NCBI RefSeq assembly: GCF_963678635.1
Contig: NC_087063.1
Span: 75,477,617 to 75,541,616, forward strand
Direction: 5' to 3'
DNA length: 64,000 nt
Origin: Symsagittifera roscoffensis
Lineage: Eukaryota > Xenacoelomorpha > Acoela > Convolutidae
The position numbers and the translations under genes are program-made. A model generated the notes under the pieces. That model was not told where the DNA came from. It saw only the letters and a list, made by a program, of their open reading frames with translations, and made no database searches. Positions 45,251 to 56,129 of the stretch are shown piece by piece. Each line of letters starts with the position of its first letter. Positions within the stretch are counted from its first letter, which is position 1.

Positions 45251-46350
45251 CTCTTTCCGAAAAAGTATGCATATGGTGCGTCAAAAAACTTGATTGATTT
45301 TTAGTTTTTGATGTGGATTAAGTTTCTAATGTGGATTTATAGATTTCTCAGCCGAATGAAAAATAGTTTGTAGCTTCAATTTTTTTTCAATCGTTTTTTT
45401 TAAAGGTATCATGGATAATAAAATTTTGAAATTGCAAGAGCTGTAAAATGACATCATGTCCTATTCTTTGAAAATCAAAAGCTAAATTTTTACCCCTTTC
45501 TTTAAGTTTGTTGAAACTTCCCTTACAGTCTGTTGGGATTGATTCACGGTTTCCAACATAATGGGTTTGTAAGTGGTGCGAAAAGGCTTTCTGATCTAAA
45601 ACATTTTCTCATCTACTGTTTTTGTGGTGCTTGAAACACGTAAAAATCCCGGAATTTTTTTTTGGAGAATTTTATTACACTTGCAAGAGCAGTTGTCTTG
45701 TAAACGGGAAATTTTCCCCCGTAAACATTTCTTATAAATCTCAAAAAACTGCGAAGTTTGCGATGCTGCGCTTGCGTCGTATCGGAAATGATGCGAAGCT
45801 TCGCTTCGCCTCTGTGTAAAAACTGATTTGGCAATGAGTCAAATTTTTGTTTCGAATATAATTTATGACACTTTTTTCTCTTGGGTAAAAAGTGAGCAGT
45901 AAAGGTAGAAAGTGTCGAGCCACAAATGGTAGGCCTTCATAAAAAACAAGAAACTTTAAGAAAAAGAGAAATAATAAGGGTACGTGGATGTAATTTTGAG
46001 CTATACGAAAATGCTTTGTCCTTCGTTAGGAATTATTAGTAACAATCATTAGCTTGTATGCTTGTGAGGATTGCTCATTCGAGTTTGTGTTAACTAAAAT
46101 GAGAAGACGTACTGAATATTCGATTCTCGACTTATCAACCTTTCAGTAGTAAGGACGCGGCTTGCGTCTTTCTGCTGAATATTGTAATAAGAAATTGGGC
46201 AGCCGTAGGGTAACATGACAAACCAATTACAGATTCAACCAATATTGGCAAAAACCAAGAGCATAACCACCGCTGAATTATTCCAAATTTATGCCCATAC
46301 TCCTAAAGGCAATTTAGTCTGAAGGCAATCTTAACATGCTTATTCTGGCC
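45251..46350. other. Intergenic with one dispersed module
   Basis: No ORF of note. A well-preserved GCGAAGCTTCGCTTCGCCTC module with TGTGTAAAAACTGATTTG lies at about 45790-45833. The remainder is AT-rich. Confidence 0.45.
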
Positions 46351-46365
46351 CATGTGAACAATCTC

Positions 46366-46530
46366 CTCCCTCAATAGACCAGGTGAACAATCTCCCCTCT
46401 AAAACTAAATGGTAAATTCAAGCTTTAAGGCTTGCATGTTCAATGCTTAAATCTGATTGGCTGAAAAATAGTTCGTTTAACCAAGTGAACATTTTCCCCC
46501 TAAAATGATTTAGAAGGAAGATTGTTCAGA
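46366..46530 (+). repeat. Foldback-type repeat with GTGAACAATCTCCCC ends
   Basis: GTGAACAATCTCCTCCC (about 46366) and GTGAACAATCTCCCC (about 46383) face GGAAGATTGTTCA (about 46514) as an inverted partner, with CCAAGTGAACATTTTCCCCC between them. The same type of end occurs at 53945-54170 and 54566-54790. Confidence 0.55.
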
Positions 46531-46899
46531 TGGTTGCTTATTCTATTGGGAGACAAGCCTGTGATGATAGTTCCAACAAACTTACTTGTGAGAAGTACAC
46601 ATAAAAATGAAGCAAACACTCAATTAGAAGACCGAGAATTGGAGTCGAGATTGCAAGGTCAACGGCGAGAATGAGAAGAAGGCGGAGTACAAATGAATAA
46701 TTTGCGTTACGATTAGATGGGAATTCCAGAAACGCAGTGGTCAAAAACTAAATTTTCCTACGAGCTAGCTCATAGGAAAAAGCCCGAACTTTCTTATGCC
46801 GAGTTAGTAGACTAGCATCTCGTTCCGTGACGGACTAGGGAACCAGAGAAGATGCATGGGTTGGTGACAAGATCACGGTGATGACATCTAGAAGATAAT

Positions 46900-48200
46900 G
46901 ATGACATCTAGAAGGACTTCATGCTGCGACAAAAACACGGAGAAAGCCTAAAAACCTTAAGGTAATTGAAAACCTAAGAACAATTAAAAACCAAATACAC
47001 ACCAGAGCTAAGCCTGGCCCACAAAACAACGCTAAAAATATGAGAGCGCAAGCTACAAATGTGAAATGTGGGAAAACGAAACTCTCCCCACATAACTACA
47101 TGACCCATGTTCGAAATGCTCAAAGCGAGGACACGCGGCCAGACTATGCACGTCCAGATCGCTGATGGAGAATAACAAGTAGGACTCCTAGAAAAACTGA
47201 GATCATCTGAGAATGGTTAGGAAGAACTCTTTTGTGGCTAAGAACGGCTCGCAGTAATTGGCCAGCAAAAACAACATGGTTATGATCATAGAGGAGCCGT
47301 TACAACCAGTAAAAGCAACGGATCTGAAACAATAAGAACTAAACGGCCATCTGCAAGGAGTCAAGAGCGAAACAAAACTATAGTTTCTGCAATTGTAGAC
47401 TAGTCAGTCGGTAAGCCAGAGTGCGTTTCTATAACAGCCAAATGAAATAACAGCCAAACAACAGTCAAAAAAATCATGAGCTAGATGAAAGAATATCCCA
47501 AAGGACGATCTAGCTAACCATTTATCGTGATATAAAGAGGCAACAAAAAATAATCTCAAGACATAGAATCGCGGGGCTGGTTAGTTCATTGATCATGGTC
47601 GACGGAAGAAGGGCCATCGTCAAGCAACAAAATTGTTTATAGTATTGAATTTAATACACAGTCAGACACCTCAAAACACTTAGCAGATGTAGCGACCCTT
47701 CATAATTTTATAATTTTCGAAGTCAAGAAACATAGAATACATCAAAATAGAACTCGTTTCGAAATGCATCAAGAAGCTAAACAAGAACAAGTATCAAATA
47801 GGCAACATCAAAAGTACCTTGATAAATCAATTGATAAAACCCGTCCAGAAAGATAACAAATAGGCGTGAAAAACATTACCACGAAAAGAAACCAATGAGA
47901 ATCGCGGTAATTACGCAACCCAAATTTTAGATTTAAGCAAAGCATTTTTTGGATTTAAGCACTTTTTTGGATTTATTTTTTTGGATCTGAGCAATGCATT
48001 TGACACCGTAGGCTTTGATAAGAGTCATAACTGAGAAAAATTTTCGTATGGCCTGAGAGCTCCTGAATTCGAAGTAAAAAACTATCACAAGATGAATACG
48101 TGGCTGAAGAACAAAATGCTTACTCTCAACACGGACAAAAAACGGTGGTCTTTATTAAAAGCAGATGCAAAACAAAATTAAAATTTCAGCATAGTGTAAC
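46900..48200 (+). pseudogene. Decayed LINE with CCHC knuckle and RT remnants
   Basis: A CX2CX4HX4C knuckle is readable at 47108-47149 (CSKCSKRGHAARLC). At 47981-48030 LDLSNAFDTV matches the first catalytic-Asp block of LINE RTs. At about 48091-48150 MNTWLKNKMLTLNTDKK matches the block after the active site of such RTs. The order knuckle then RT fits a LINE on the plus strand. Stops and phase changes are frequent and the RT active-site region between the last two blocks is deleted. Confidence 0.65.
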
Positions 48201-48436
48201 TACGAACCTTCTTTTTTCCCAACCTAACTCGCAAATAAAAGTATTCATTGAAAATAGGAAGAGATGTTTTTGCTCTTTCACACATGTTTTTTCACGACAA
48301 GGCATGAATGAAAAATGAAATATTAGAACGCATGAATGAAAAAGAAATCATTTGCATAATTTCTCGCACTTTTCCGGGCTCTTTCACAATTTTTCGGGCT
48401 CTTTCCCTCAGAAAGAGCAAAAACATATTTTTCAAC

Positions 48437-48550
48437 AGTTAGAACATAGTTGAAGATAGCCTCGGGCAAAAGAGCCGCCATCGGGCACTTCGTGCCCTCC
48501 CTCAGGCCGGGCTCGTTTTCTCTCGGGCATCTTTCAACTGTGTTCTAACT
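48437..48550 (+). repeat. Foldback element of 114 bp
   Basis: AGTTAGAACATAGTTGAAGAT (48437-48457) faces ATCTTTCAACTGTGTTCTAACT at 48529-48550. The centre is GC-rich and holds a second perfect hairpin GGGCAC-TTC-GTGCCC (about 48485-48499). I see no clear target duplication. It could be a tiny MITE or a structured RNA-coding unit. Confidence 0.7.
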
Positions 48551-48552
48551 AG

Positions 48553-48800
48553 AAAGTGTTCACTTATTTGGTAGCACTTTTGCTATAATCACGATCTAGC
48601 AGTCGAAATTTCATAATATCTGTTCTCTGCTTTATTTGTGGCTAGTGTTTGTGCTCTATTAAGCTTGCGTGGATCATTGGTTAGTGCAGGAGACTCATAA
48701 TTATTAGGTCGCAAGATCGAATACGAGAGCAAGCCGAAATTTTTTCTAATTCTAGGCTTATTTCTACCTTTTCTTATTGCAATTAATAGAGCTGCTATTT
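48553..48800 (+). repeat. SINE-like repeat, tRNA-Met-derived, copy 2
   Basis: It matches 35803-36070. Its tRNA-like centre reads GCGTGGATCATTGGTTAGTGC (A-box side), then GAGACTCATAATTATT, whose loop CTCATAA has T33, anticodon CAT and A37, then GGTCGCAAGATCGAATAC (B-box like). This copy preserves the anticodon loop better than copy 1. It starts immediately after the foldback at 48437-48550. Confidence 0.72.
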
Positions 48801-51315
48801 GTCGTGTTCTGGGAAACCATGATTTGGCGATTCTCTCATTCAGCTGATTTTGCTGTGGTGATTGTGGTAAAAACTCAAATCACATATTTTCCCATTTCCA
48901 AAATCATACTGAATACCAACCGCGTAATACCTACCTATTTTTTGTATTTGCAGATCGGCTTTTGTGCTTTATTTATTTTGGTTTTGTTAGATCACATACG
49001 TTTCAAAGCGGATTATATGGTCTAATGACGTTCTATCAGGATTGAGATTGGTTTATAAAATGCAGAAATTTATTATATGAGGTATTTTATTCTGAGTGAT
49101 TTAGTCCGCGAGCTGAACAAAATCTATACAAAACTACATCGGAGAAAGCAGACAGAAGAATGCTCGCAAAACGAGCATCTGGAATGACACTACCGCCTGT
49201 CAGACAAATCCAACTCAACAATTGAAAAATATAGTGACCAAATTGGTCCCCTAACCCACACATGATGAGATACAATGCTCACAATCTGTGTTAAAAAGTT
49301 TATCCCAGATATTCATTGAGAGAGTACAAAAATGGCACAAAACTGGTCGTTATTGCCATGAGTAAGTTAAAACATAAAATCACCGACTGTCAAGAGTGGA
49401 ACCTTATCAGCAAGAGCTATAAAAGTAACATAATGAAGTGATCCTACTGATTTTAAGGGATCAGTACCACAAAAAAAATGAAACAGGTGAAAACTGGCTA
49501 CTATAAATAAAATTTCTCGGTGCCTACAGCCAATGTAATTCAAAACACTGCAAAAAATTAAAGCAAAGTCCTATAAGGAAAATAGTTCCGTTATAATTTT
49601 ACTTGGTAACACTCCAAGTTTTCATAACAGAGTTTAAGTGGCATTGATTTTGATTTGTTTGATCTAAGCTTTTGAAAAACACTCGAAAAAACTTCTACAT
49701 TGGAGTGTTCAATTTGAAATTCAGCTTGGTATCTAACTCTGACAAAAAGTTTTTTATTTTGTTGGCTCATAGACTTTAAGATACAGCGTCCATATTTTTT
49801 TTTAGCTTTAGTGTCAGCTAAGGCAAAACGTCTCCAAATTTAGGGGCGGATTTAATATGAGGCGGAGAAGGGATGGACACCTTTCTTCTCATACTCAAAA
49901 CCCCTTTATGGTACCACTGTTCGTACAACGTTCGTTTTACATTGAAGAACCCCATAATTATCAGTTCCAGTTGTACTAATTTTTAGTGTGGAGCGCGCAA
50001 AAAAGATGCGGTTCGATCAAAACATTCCAAAAATGGCTCAAAAGCATTTTGAGCCATCAAAAGAGTTTTTTTTGCGAAAATTCGCTTGCTGCGCATATTT
50101 ATTGAGCAACCTAGGGATTTTTCAGGGTTGAAAATGTTTGTTGAAATTTAGATTTTTTTTGAAGAAAAAAATTCTGCTACTTGAGAAACACCTATATTCC
50201 TCACTGATGTTCGTTACTAAGGGCAATGCATGACATTTTTTGTTCTGCTTTTTTGATTTTAAATGGTGGCAGGCAAATTTGTAGTTTTCGGCCTGTTTTC
50301 GGCCTGTTTTTGGCAACATTTTTGTTATTGAGATCGGAATAACAACAACAACACTGTCTTAATTTGCTGATGAAAGCCTCAACTCTGCAAGTTTTTCTGC
50401 AAACTGTCAGATTATCAAAAAGAGTAAATGGCTATAGAGAGCTTTACTTCTCGTGCAGAAGCACAAAAAGCGAATGATAAAAAATGGTCAATTTGAGCTA
50501 TAGACTAAAGATGGTAAATTAATAAGCTATAAATTATAGAATTAAAACATCTGAATGAAACTTCTGCTTAGTATATATTACACTGGCATTTTTTGTTAAA
50601 TCAGTTCGTGCAGCTTAATTCTGAACATCTTATTATGAATATGTCTGTCATGTACTGGTTTGGATGATTAGGTCAGACTCAGACATCAGCAAAAACTAAT
50701 TGTTACCTTTAATATTGACCCCTGCTGTAAAATAATTTGAAAGCTGCGAAATTAAAAATTTTCTCGGAAATTCTTCCCTAAAATTAACTGAATCAATTTA
50801 CAATGAAACAAAGTGCTGCTTTTTGATTTATTTGTTTGATTTAGTTTATTTTTTGCTTAATAGAATATGAGTTATTTCTCTTTTCTGATTGGATAATCCT
50901 ATTAACTTTTACTAAATTCTGCGAAACACCCCGTGGATGGTAAGCACTTATGATTTCTTCTAGTTAAGACTGTGCCTAGCAGTATGAGGGTAAAAGCCGG
51001 TCTTTTCAAAAAAGTGATATATCTACATTTTCACTTCAACTTTCTTTACTAAATGAGAAAACTGAGCTAAGAAAAATTTAATCAAAAGAGTTTAATTGAA
51101 TATAATTTTCTGAGGAGGAACGCGTCCCAAAAAACGGGATCTTTGGTGCATTTTGAAAAAAGACCGCCTTCCCTTAAGAAAAGTTCTCGCTTCTGGATTT
51201 CTGTAGTCGAAATAATAGAACAAACAATAAAGAAATAATACTTTGAGTGAAAATAATGACAAATGATTCAAAAATATGTTTATTTAGCTGAAAGCTGGAA
51301 AATTACCTTAGAAGA
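48801..51315. other. Intergenic, nothing recognised
   Basis: AT-rich sequence with only short ORFs that look random. It presumably includes the promoter of the gene starting at 51316. Confidence 0.4.
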
Positions 51316-54300
51316 ATGAGCACAAACACCAATTCCAGCTCCTCTCTCTTTCCCGAAATGGAACTACAAGATACTAGTTCGATCAGTATGAGACCCCACA
51401 ACATCAACAAGAACAACAGAAAGTCCAGCCCTTCTTCAGTCTTCGAGAAGATTCTAGCGGCCACTTTGGATTCCATTTCCGGGAGTCCTTCAGGTGAGGG
51501 GTCTCTTGAGGGCCTGGACGTGAACAAAATGACTGGCAGGAACTCCAATCTACAATCACGACATCATCAGGTGTCTTTTCCTACATTGGATGAACCCGAG
51601 TCCAACTCGGAGCACAGAATGGACACCTCAAACCAATTGGTTAGCTTATACTAATTCAAAATTTAATTTTCTGACGGCTAGTCTGTTTTAGATCTCTAGA
51701 TAAATTGAAGGAATATTGATTTGGAATATATTTAAAGGATAAATCAATGAGTAGCAAATTCCACTATAAGTAGCGTTTTAAAAAGAGTGAATCGAAAAAT
51801 TCATCTGGAATCAAATAGTTGCAATAGAAAAATTTAAGCAAAAAGGATCACTACAAAATGGCGTTACAAGTGAGCTATGTTGTTTTTTGTGTCTGAGCAT
51901 TCTGTATGTTTAAAAATTAATGTTGTTTTTTTGGTTAAATAATTGTGCCTTGTTCAGAAAATGTATCTAACTTTGGTCAGTTTGGGCGATTTTTGTGTAG
52001 TATTTTTACCCGGATCATTTAACATTTGGTTTTAGTCTGATGATAAAGAAGCGGCAGAAGAAACCACAGTGACTAGTGATAGAGAGAACGAATGCATTGT
52101 GACCAGTCCATACAGCAACGATGGATCGACGACGACAACAATAACATCAACTACCGAATCAACTCCTGCATCCGGCCTTCGTGCAAACCTACTGAGAAAA
52201 CGAAGGAGCAACCGCCATTCCTCCTCACAAAACGGACCCTCACTTTCCGGTAAATGTCAATTTTTCTCAGCTTTGTATAAATATTCTCATCTTATTGTAA
52301 AAAAAATGGCTGCGAACATGCTAAGTAATGATTGAAATAACAAATCAAGACTTTGAGGTACGGATTATAGTATAAAAAACATGCGAATACGAATATTTCC
52401 CTCAAAGGTTATGTTAAGTTCAAAATTATGTATTTGGCGTCTTTGTGCCTCAAATCAATTTAGAAGGAGTTCTGAGCAAGAATAAATAGCCGCTTACGTT
52501 TTAATAGAAAGAAGTATATCTCGCGTAAATTGTCCAAAATTAGCCAAACTGGTCTTTTTCAAGCCGTCACTGCATTACACAAAAAAGGTCAGAGTTAAAA
52601 CATCTTTTTTAAATTTCAGCTCAGAAACTTTTCAGATGGTATGAAAACTGTATTCAAACGTGATTACTTGAACATCGGAGTTTTGTCTGAAGGAAAAAAA
52701 ACAACAGCGAGCACATATACTTCACCCTTTTATCGAAAGTCGGAATAAAAACGCAGAATTGTGCGACCTACGTCGAAAGAACATATGAATTGATTTGCTT
52801 TTGCTAAAACCTTTGCATCTCACTTTCTTTTTTCACAATGAATAATTTGAGCGAGTCAATTATTTCGATTGTTGAATTAAACAAGAGTGCTCCTATATCA
52901 GGACAAAGCCCTGAATGTTCCGACTGCCCCTTAATCCATATCGAATAGTTTTTGGGAAAAGAAATTATTGAAAAACCATAAGCTTTGGACAATATCAAAG
53001 ATCAAGTGTGAAATTTTGAGTCGTACAAAATTAATATTTAGCATGTTTTTTTTGTAGTTTTATTTTTTTGAAGATAGTCGGAACCATCTCTGATACTTGC
53101 ACAGCAACCGGCTTTTCTAGTTTTAAACTGTTTTCAGTACGATCTGATCTATGTCGCCATGTTTTTGCCAAGATAGCAAATTAGTTGATCATCAGGGGTA
53201 GATTGGTTTTAATTTTTGATCTCTTTTTGTTTATTGTTTATACTTTTGATGCCTTTGTTGTCCGTTCACTCGGAAAAAGATACAAATTTTAAATTTACTT
53301 ATTAACCATAATTTGAACCTTTTGACTTCTTTTTGATCATTTTTTGCTCATTCTAAACGTGAGCGAAGCTAAAGTTTGCCATAATTAACTAGTTAACTTT
53401 TTTAAAAAACGATACGAATATAACTACAATTGCTGTCGTTTTTTTTTTCAGTTCAGTCTTTTATGTAAGAGTCAAAACGGTTGATCAAAAGGAGTTTTAT
53501 GTGATTCATTTTTTCTTTCATATATATGTTAACTTTACTAACCTACGCACAGATGTTTTGCATGATAGTTATAAACAAAGAAAGAAGGCTAATTTTGACA
53601 GCTCAGCTGGTCTATCGTTCAATTTTAATGAATAATAAAAAAGCACTCAAACTTATTTAAAACAGATGGTTCATGAAAAACTACTTTGGATGTTTCATAG
53701 AAAACTGCCTTGAGCTTTTTTAATGTCCCAAAAACTTTTCTGCGTGCCGTTTTTTCCATGAAATAGTTGAAAACTTCTTGAAAAATAAGTCAAAAAAGGT
53801 GCAATGAGTTGAATTATTTTTCTACTTTTGTAACATGACATCTGGCACTCTCAAATCAGGAATAATTGGTATCACTCTTTTTTGATCCTTGAGAATTTGT
53901 CTTATGAAATTGTTAAGTACTAAAACATAAAACAATTAGAGATCTACTTAACAACCCCCAACCTTCCCCCCTCCTATGGTATGGTCCCCCCTCCTATGGT
54001 ATGGTATCTACTGAAAAATCTCCCCACCCGTAAATAAAAGCAGTAAGCTAGCACAGGAGCTTTCTCTTGAGAGTTCTAATTTTGCTGCATTCAAATTTTG
54101 CGAAGTTTCGACTTAAGTAATCTACTTAACAATCTCCTATGTTTCTTGAAAGGGGGATTATGTTAATAAGATCCTGAATTAGTTTCTACGCATGTATATT
54201 GTATATATATTTTAGATGAGCACCGACTAGCTCTCAGCTTGCGAAGGATCAACACTCAACATTTCTTGCCAGCGTACTTCCCATTCGGTCGATCTAATGG

Positions 54301-55809
54301 GGGTGATTCGCCCCCCTCCGATCCAGAAAACCCCCGAAGTATCAATTCGGGGACAGTGAATACTGTGTACAAGGAGACTCAGGCCAAAGCCCTCTACTAC
54401 TCCATCAAAACTCTTCAAGTGGGGTCAAAGGTCAAACTTACGGTTAGCCTTTAGTTCTCTTCTTGATAAGGTTATTGAAAATATACCGGTGAAATGTAGT
54501 TTCCAATAAGTTTCTAAACTGGAGAATTAAAATGGAGTAGAATCTTTCATGTTATACATGGTTTTTGGACCAAGTTAACATCCCCCCATCCCCCCCCCCT
54601 CAAAGCCGTTTGGGAGGGAGGATGTTAACTTGGTTCTAAATTGAGGGTTTTTCAGCCAAATCGAGCATTTTACATGCAGTGCTTAGCAAATTCAATTTAT
54701 ATTATATTAAGCTCTGGGGTGCAGGATCATAACTTGGTCTATTTGGTGGATGGGGGGGAGGGGGGGGGGAGGATGTTAACATGATCCTGGTTTTTTAGCA
54801 TATTAGCGAATTGCGAATTCAAGGCAAAGAGTGTTTGCCCCTTCTAAGATTTGGAAACCCTTACTGTTTGAACAGCCGCTTTTTGATTCTCTTTTTGATC
54901 AAGTATCCTTAAAATGAATTTAGAGACGCCTTGGGCGCTAGTAAATATTAATTGTGAGGGTGTCAAAACTGTCCATAATTAAAAAAAAATCATTTGGGAC
55001 AAAGTTGGGCTTTGCCTCAACAAGCTCAGAAAACGTAATTCAATTACCTAAATCATACGTTTTGAAAATCGATCTGCATTTCACTCAGAAAAACTGTTGA
55101 CCCTTTTTTGTTATTACTTATCAAGATGAACATGAATCTTGCATTGGCTGACCATTTTCCTCAAAACATCAAAACACTAAAACAAGAGGAGCGTTTTCGA
55201 TTTTTGTATATGACTTAAAGGATTTTTAACAAAAAGAAACTCTATTAGAAATACAAATTGAGCGCTACCCTCGAAACAGAAGTTTATATAAAAAAAAATT
55301 AAAATTCTGACAGTAAATATAATTAACTAAATGCTCTCTACCTAAATGCTAAAATTTTAAATAACAGTTTTTAAATCTGCCGGTAATCTGTTTTTAATTG
55401 TCAAAAAAAACTTTGTACTCCTGTGTCATCCTTGTGTTATCTTCATGCGTCATCCCCAATTCTTGTAATTCTTCTATTGAAGATTTCGATTTTAAACTCG
55501 CTTCAATTTTTAAATCTGCCGGTAATCTGTTTTTAATTGTCAGAAATAAAATTTTGTACTCCTGTGTCATCCTTGTGTTATCTTCTTGCGTCATCCCCAA
55601 TTCTTGTGTTTCCTCGATTGAAGATTTCGATTTTGTACTCGCTTCAGGACGTGCAGAAAATGATGCAGATTTGTGACAGGAATGACAAGGCCAAGAGAGC
55701 AATGAAGGCTGTGTTGTCCTGCTTCGCTGCCATCTCCCATAATTTCAGCCTGGACCTGCCCCTGACAGACCAGATGATCGCTCTCACATATGGCGACGAT
55801 AGGAGGTGA
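51316..55809 (+). CDS. Unrecognised four-exon gene, predicted 308 residues
   Basis: Predicted coding exons are 51316-51639, 52036-52249, 54216-54442 and 55648-55809, all with GT...AG introns and compatible phases (0, 1, 0). The first half is S/T/N-rich and disordered (SSSSLFPEMELQD, SPSSVFEKILAATLDSISGS, TTTTITSTTES, LLRKRRSNRHSSS). Exon 3 begins DEHRLALSLRRINTQHFLP and ends ETQAKALYYSIKTLQVGSK. Exon 4 carries VQKMMQICDRNDKAKRAMKA VLSCFAAIS HNFSLDL and stops after YGDDRR. The last two exons look like helical, conserved-type sequence, while the start is low complexity. The codon usage and clean splice sites argue for a real gene. I do not recognise the family. The first ATG of the open frame was taken; further upstream exons are possible. 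Confidence 0.68.
53050..53120 (+). repeat. Second copy of a GTCGGAAC-ACTTGCAC-GCAACCGGCT repeat
   Basis: This intronic stretch matches about 40085-40150 in the PP1 intron: GTAGTTTT, then GGTCGGAAC or AGTCGGAACC, then TACTTGCACTGCAACCGGCT (TACTTGCACAGCAACCGGCT here). Both are on the plus strand and flanked by T-runs. Confidence 0.6.
53941..54175 (+). repeat. C-tract foldback repeat in intron 2 of the unknown gene
   Basis: CTACTTAACAACCCCCAACC begins a C-rich stretch with a tandem 20-base unit (CCCCCTCCTATGGTATGGT at 53966 and 53986). CTACTTAACAATCTCC recurs at 54121 and GGGGGATTATGTTAATAAGATCCTG at 54152 closes it in inverted sense. The type agrees with 46366-46530 and 54566-54790. Confidence 0.55.
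54566..54790 (+). repeat. C/G-tract foldback repeat in intron 3 of the unknown gene
   Basis: ACCAAGTTAACATCCCCCCA (about 54571) is followed by C-runs. GGGAGGGAGGATGTTAACTTGGTT lies at 54613 in inverted sense, and GGGGGGGAGGATGTTAACATGATCC (about 54760-54788) closes the unit. It is one of at least three such foldbacks in the window, and its C- and G-runs could also form quadruplex-like structure. Confidence 0.6.
55369..55647 (+). repeat. Two 139-bp tandem units ending in the last splice acceptor
   Basis: Units begin near 55369 and 55508 (TTTTTAAATCTGCCGGTAAT shared) and are about 90% identical. The second ends ACTCGCTTCAG, the acceptor of exon 4; the first has ACTCGCTTCAA at the matching place and so lacks the AG. 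The minus strand is open through both units. Confidence 0.88.
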
Positions 55810-55822
55810 AGATGTGTGAACA

Positions 55823-55828
55823 AATAAA
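55823..55828 (+). terminator. Possible polyadenylation signal of the unknown gene
   Basis: AATAAA lies 14 bases after the stop; another is at 56123-56128. The second would give a more usual 3' UTR of about 330 bases. Confidence 0.35.
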
Positions 55829-56129
55829 GAAAAGATATGAACAGAAAGGAAAATAAGCGAACTAAATCTGAACAAAAAAAGAAAAAGAACTGAATTAGTT
55901 TAGGTCTAATGGACTTGGACTGTCTAACAGAACTTATTTTTATACTCGTTGTTCTATCCTATATCAATGATGACTTTTTTGTGTATCTTTTTTGTGTATA
56001 TTTTTAAGTTTGTATTATGAAGAATTAAAATTTGATTCGTATATAAGTCATATTGGATTGCTTGCTTCAGACTTTATTAACTAACAATGTAGTTCCAAAC
56101 TTTTAAGTTCAAATTAGTACACAATAAAG

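Noticed and set aside
51303-51548. Minus-strand ORF overlapping exon 1 of the unknown gene
   Set aside because: Antisense shadow of the S/N-rich exon; L/S-rich composition follows from the sense codons.
55394-55702. Minus-strand gene with SKSSIEE-QELGM repeats
   Set aside because: It is the antisense of two 139-bp intron units plus part of exon 4. No start context or splice logic supports it, although the open frame over both units is notable.
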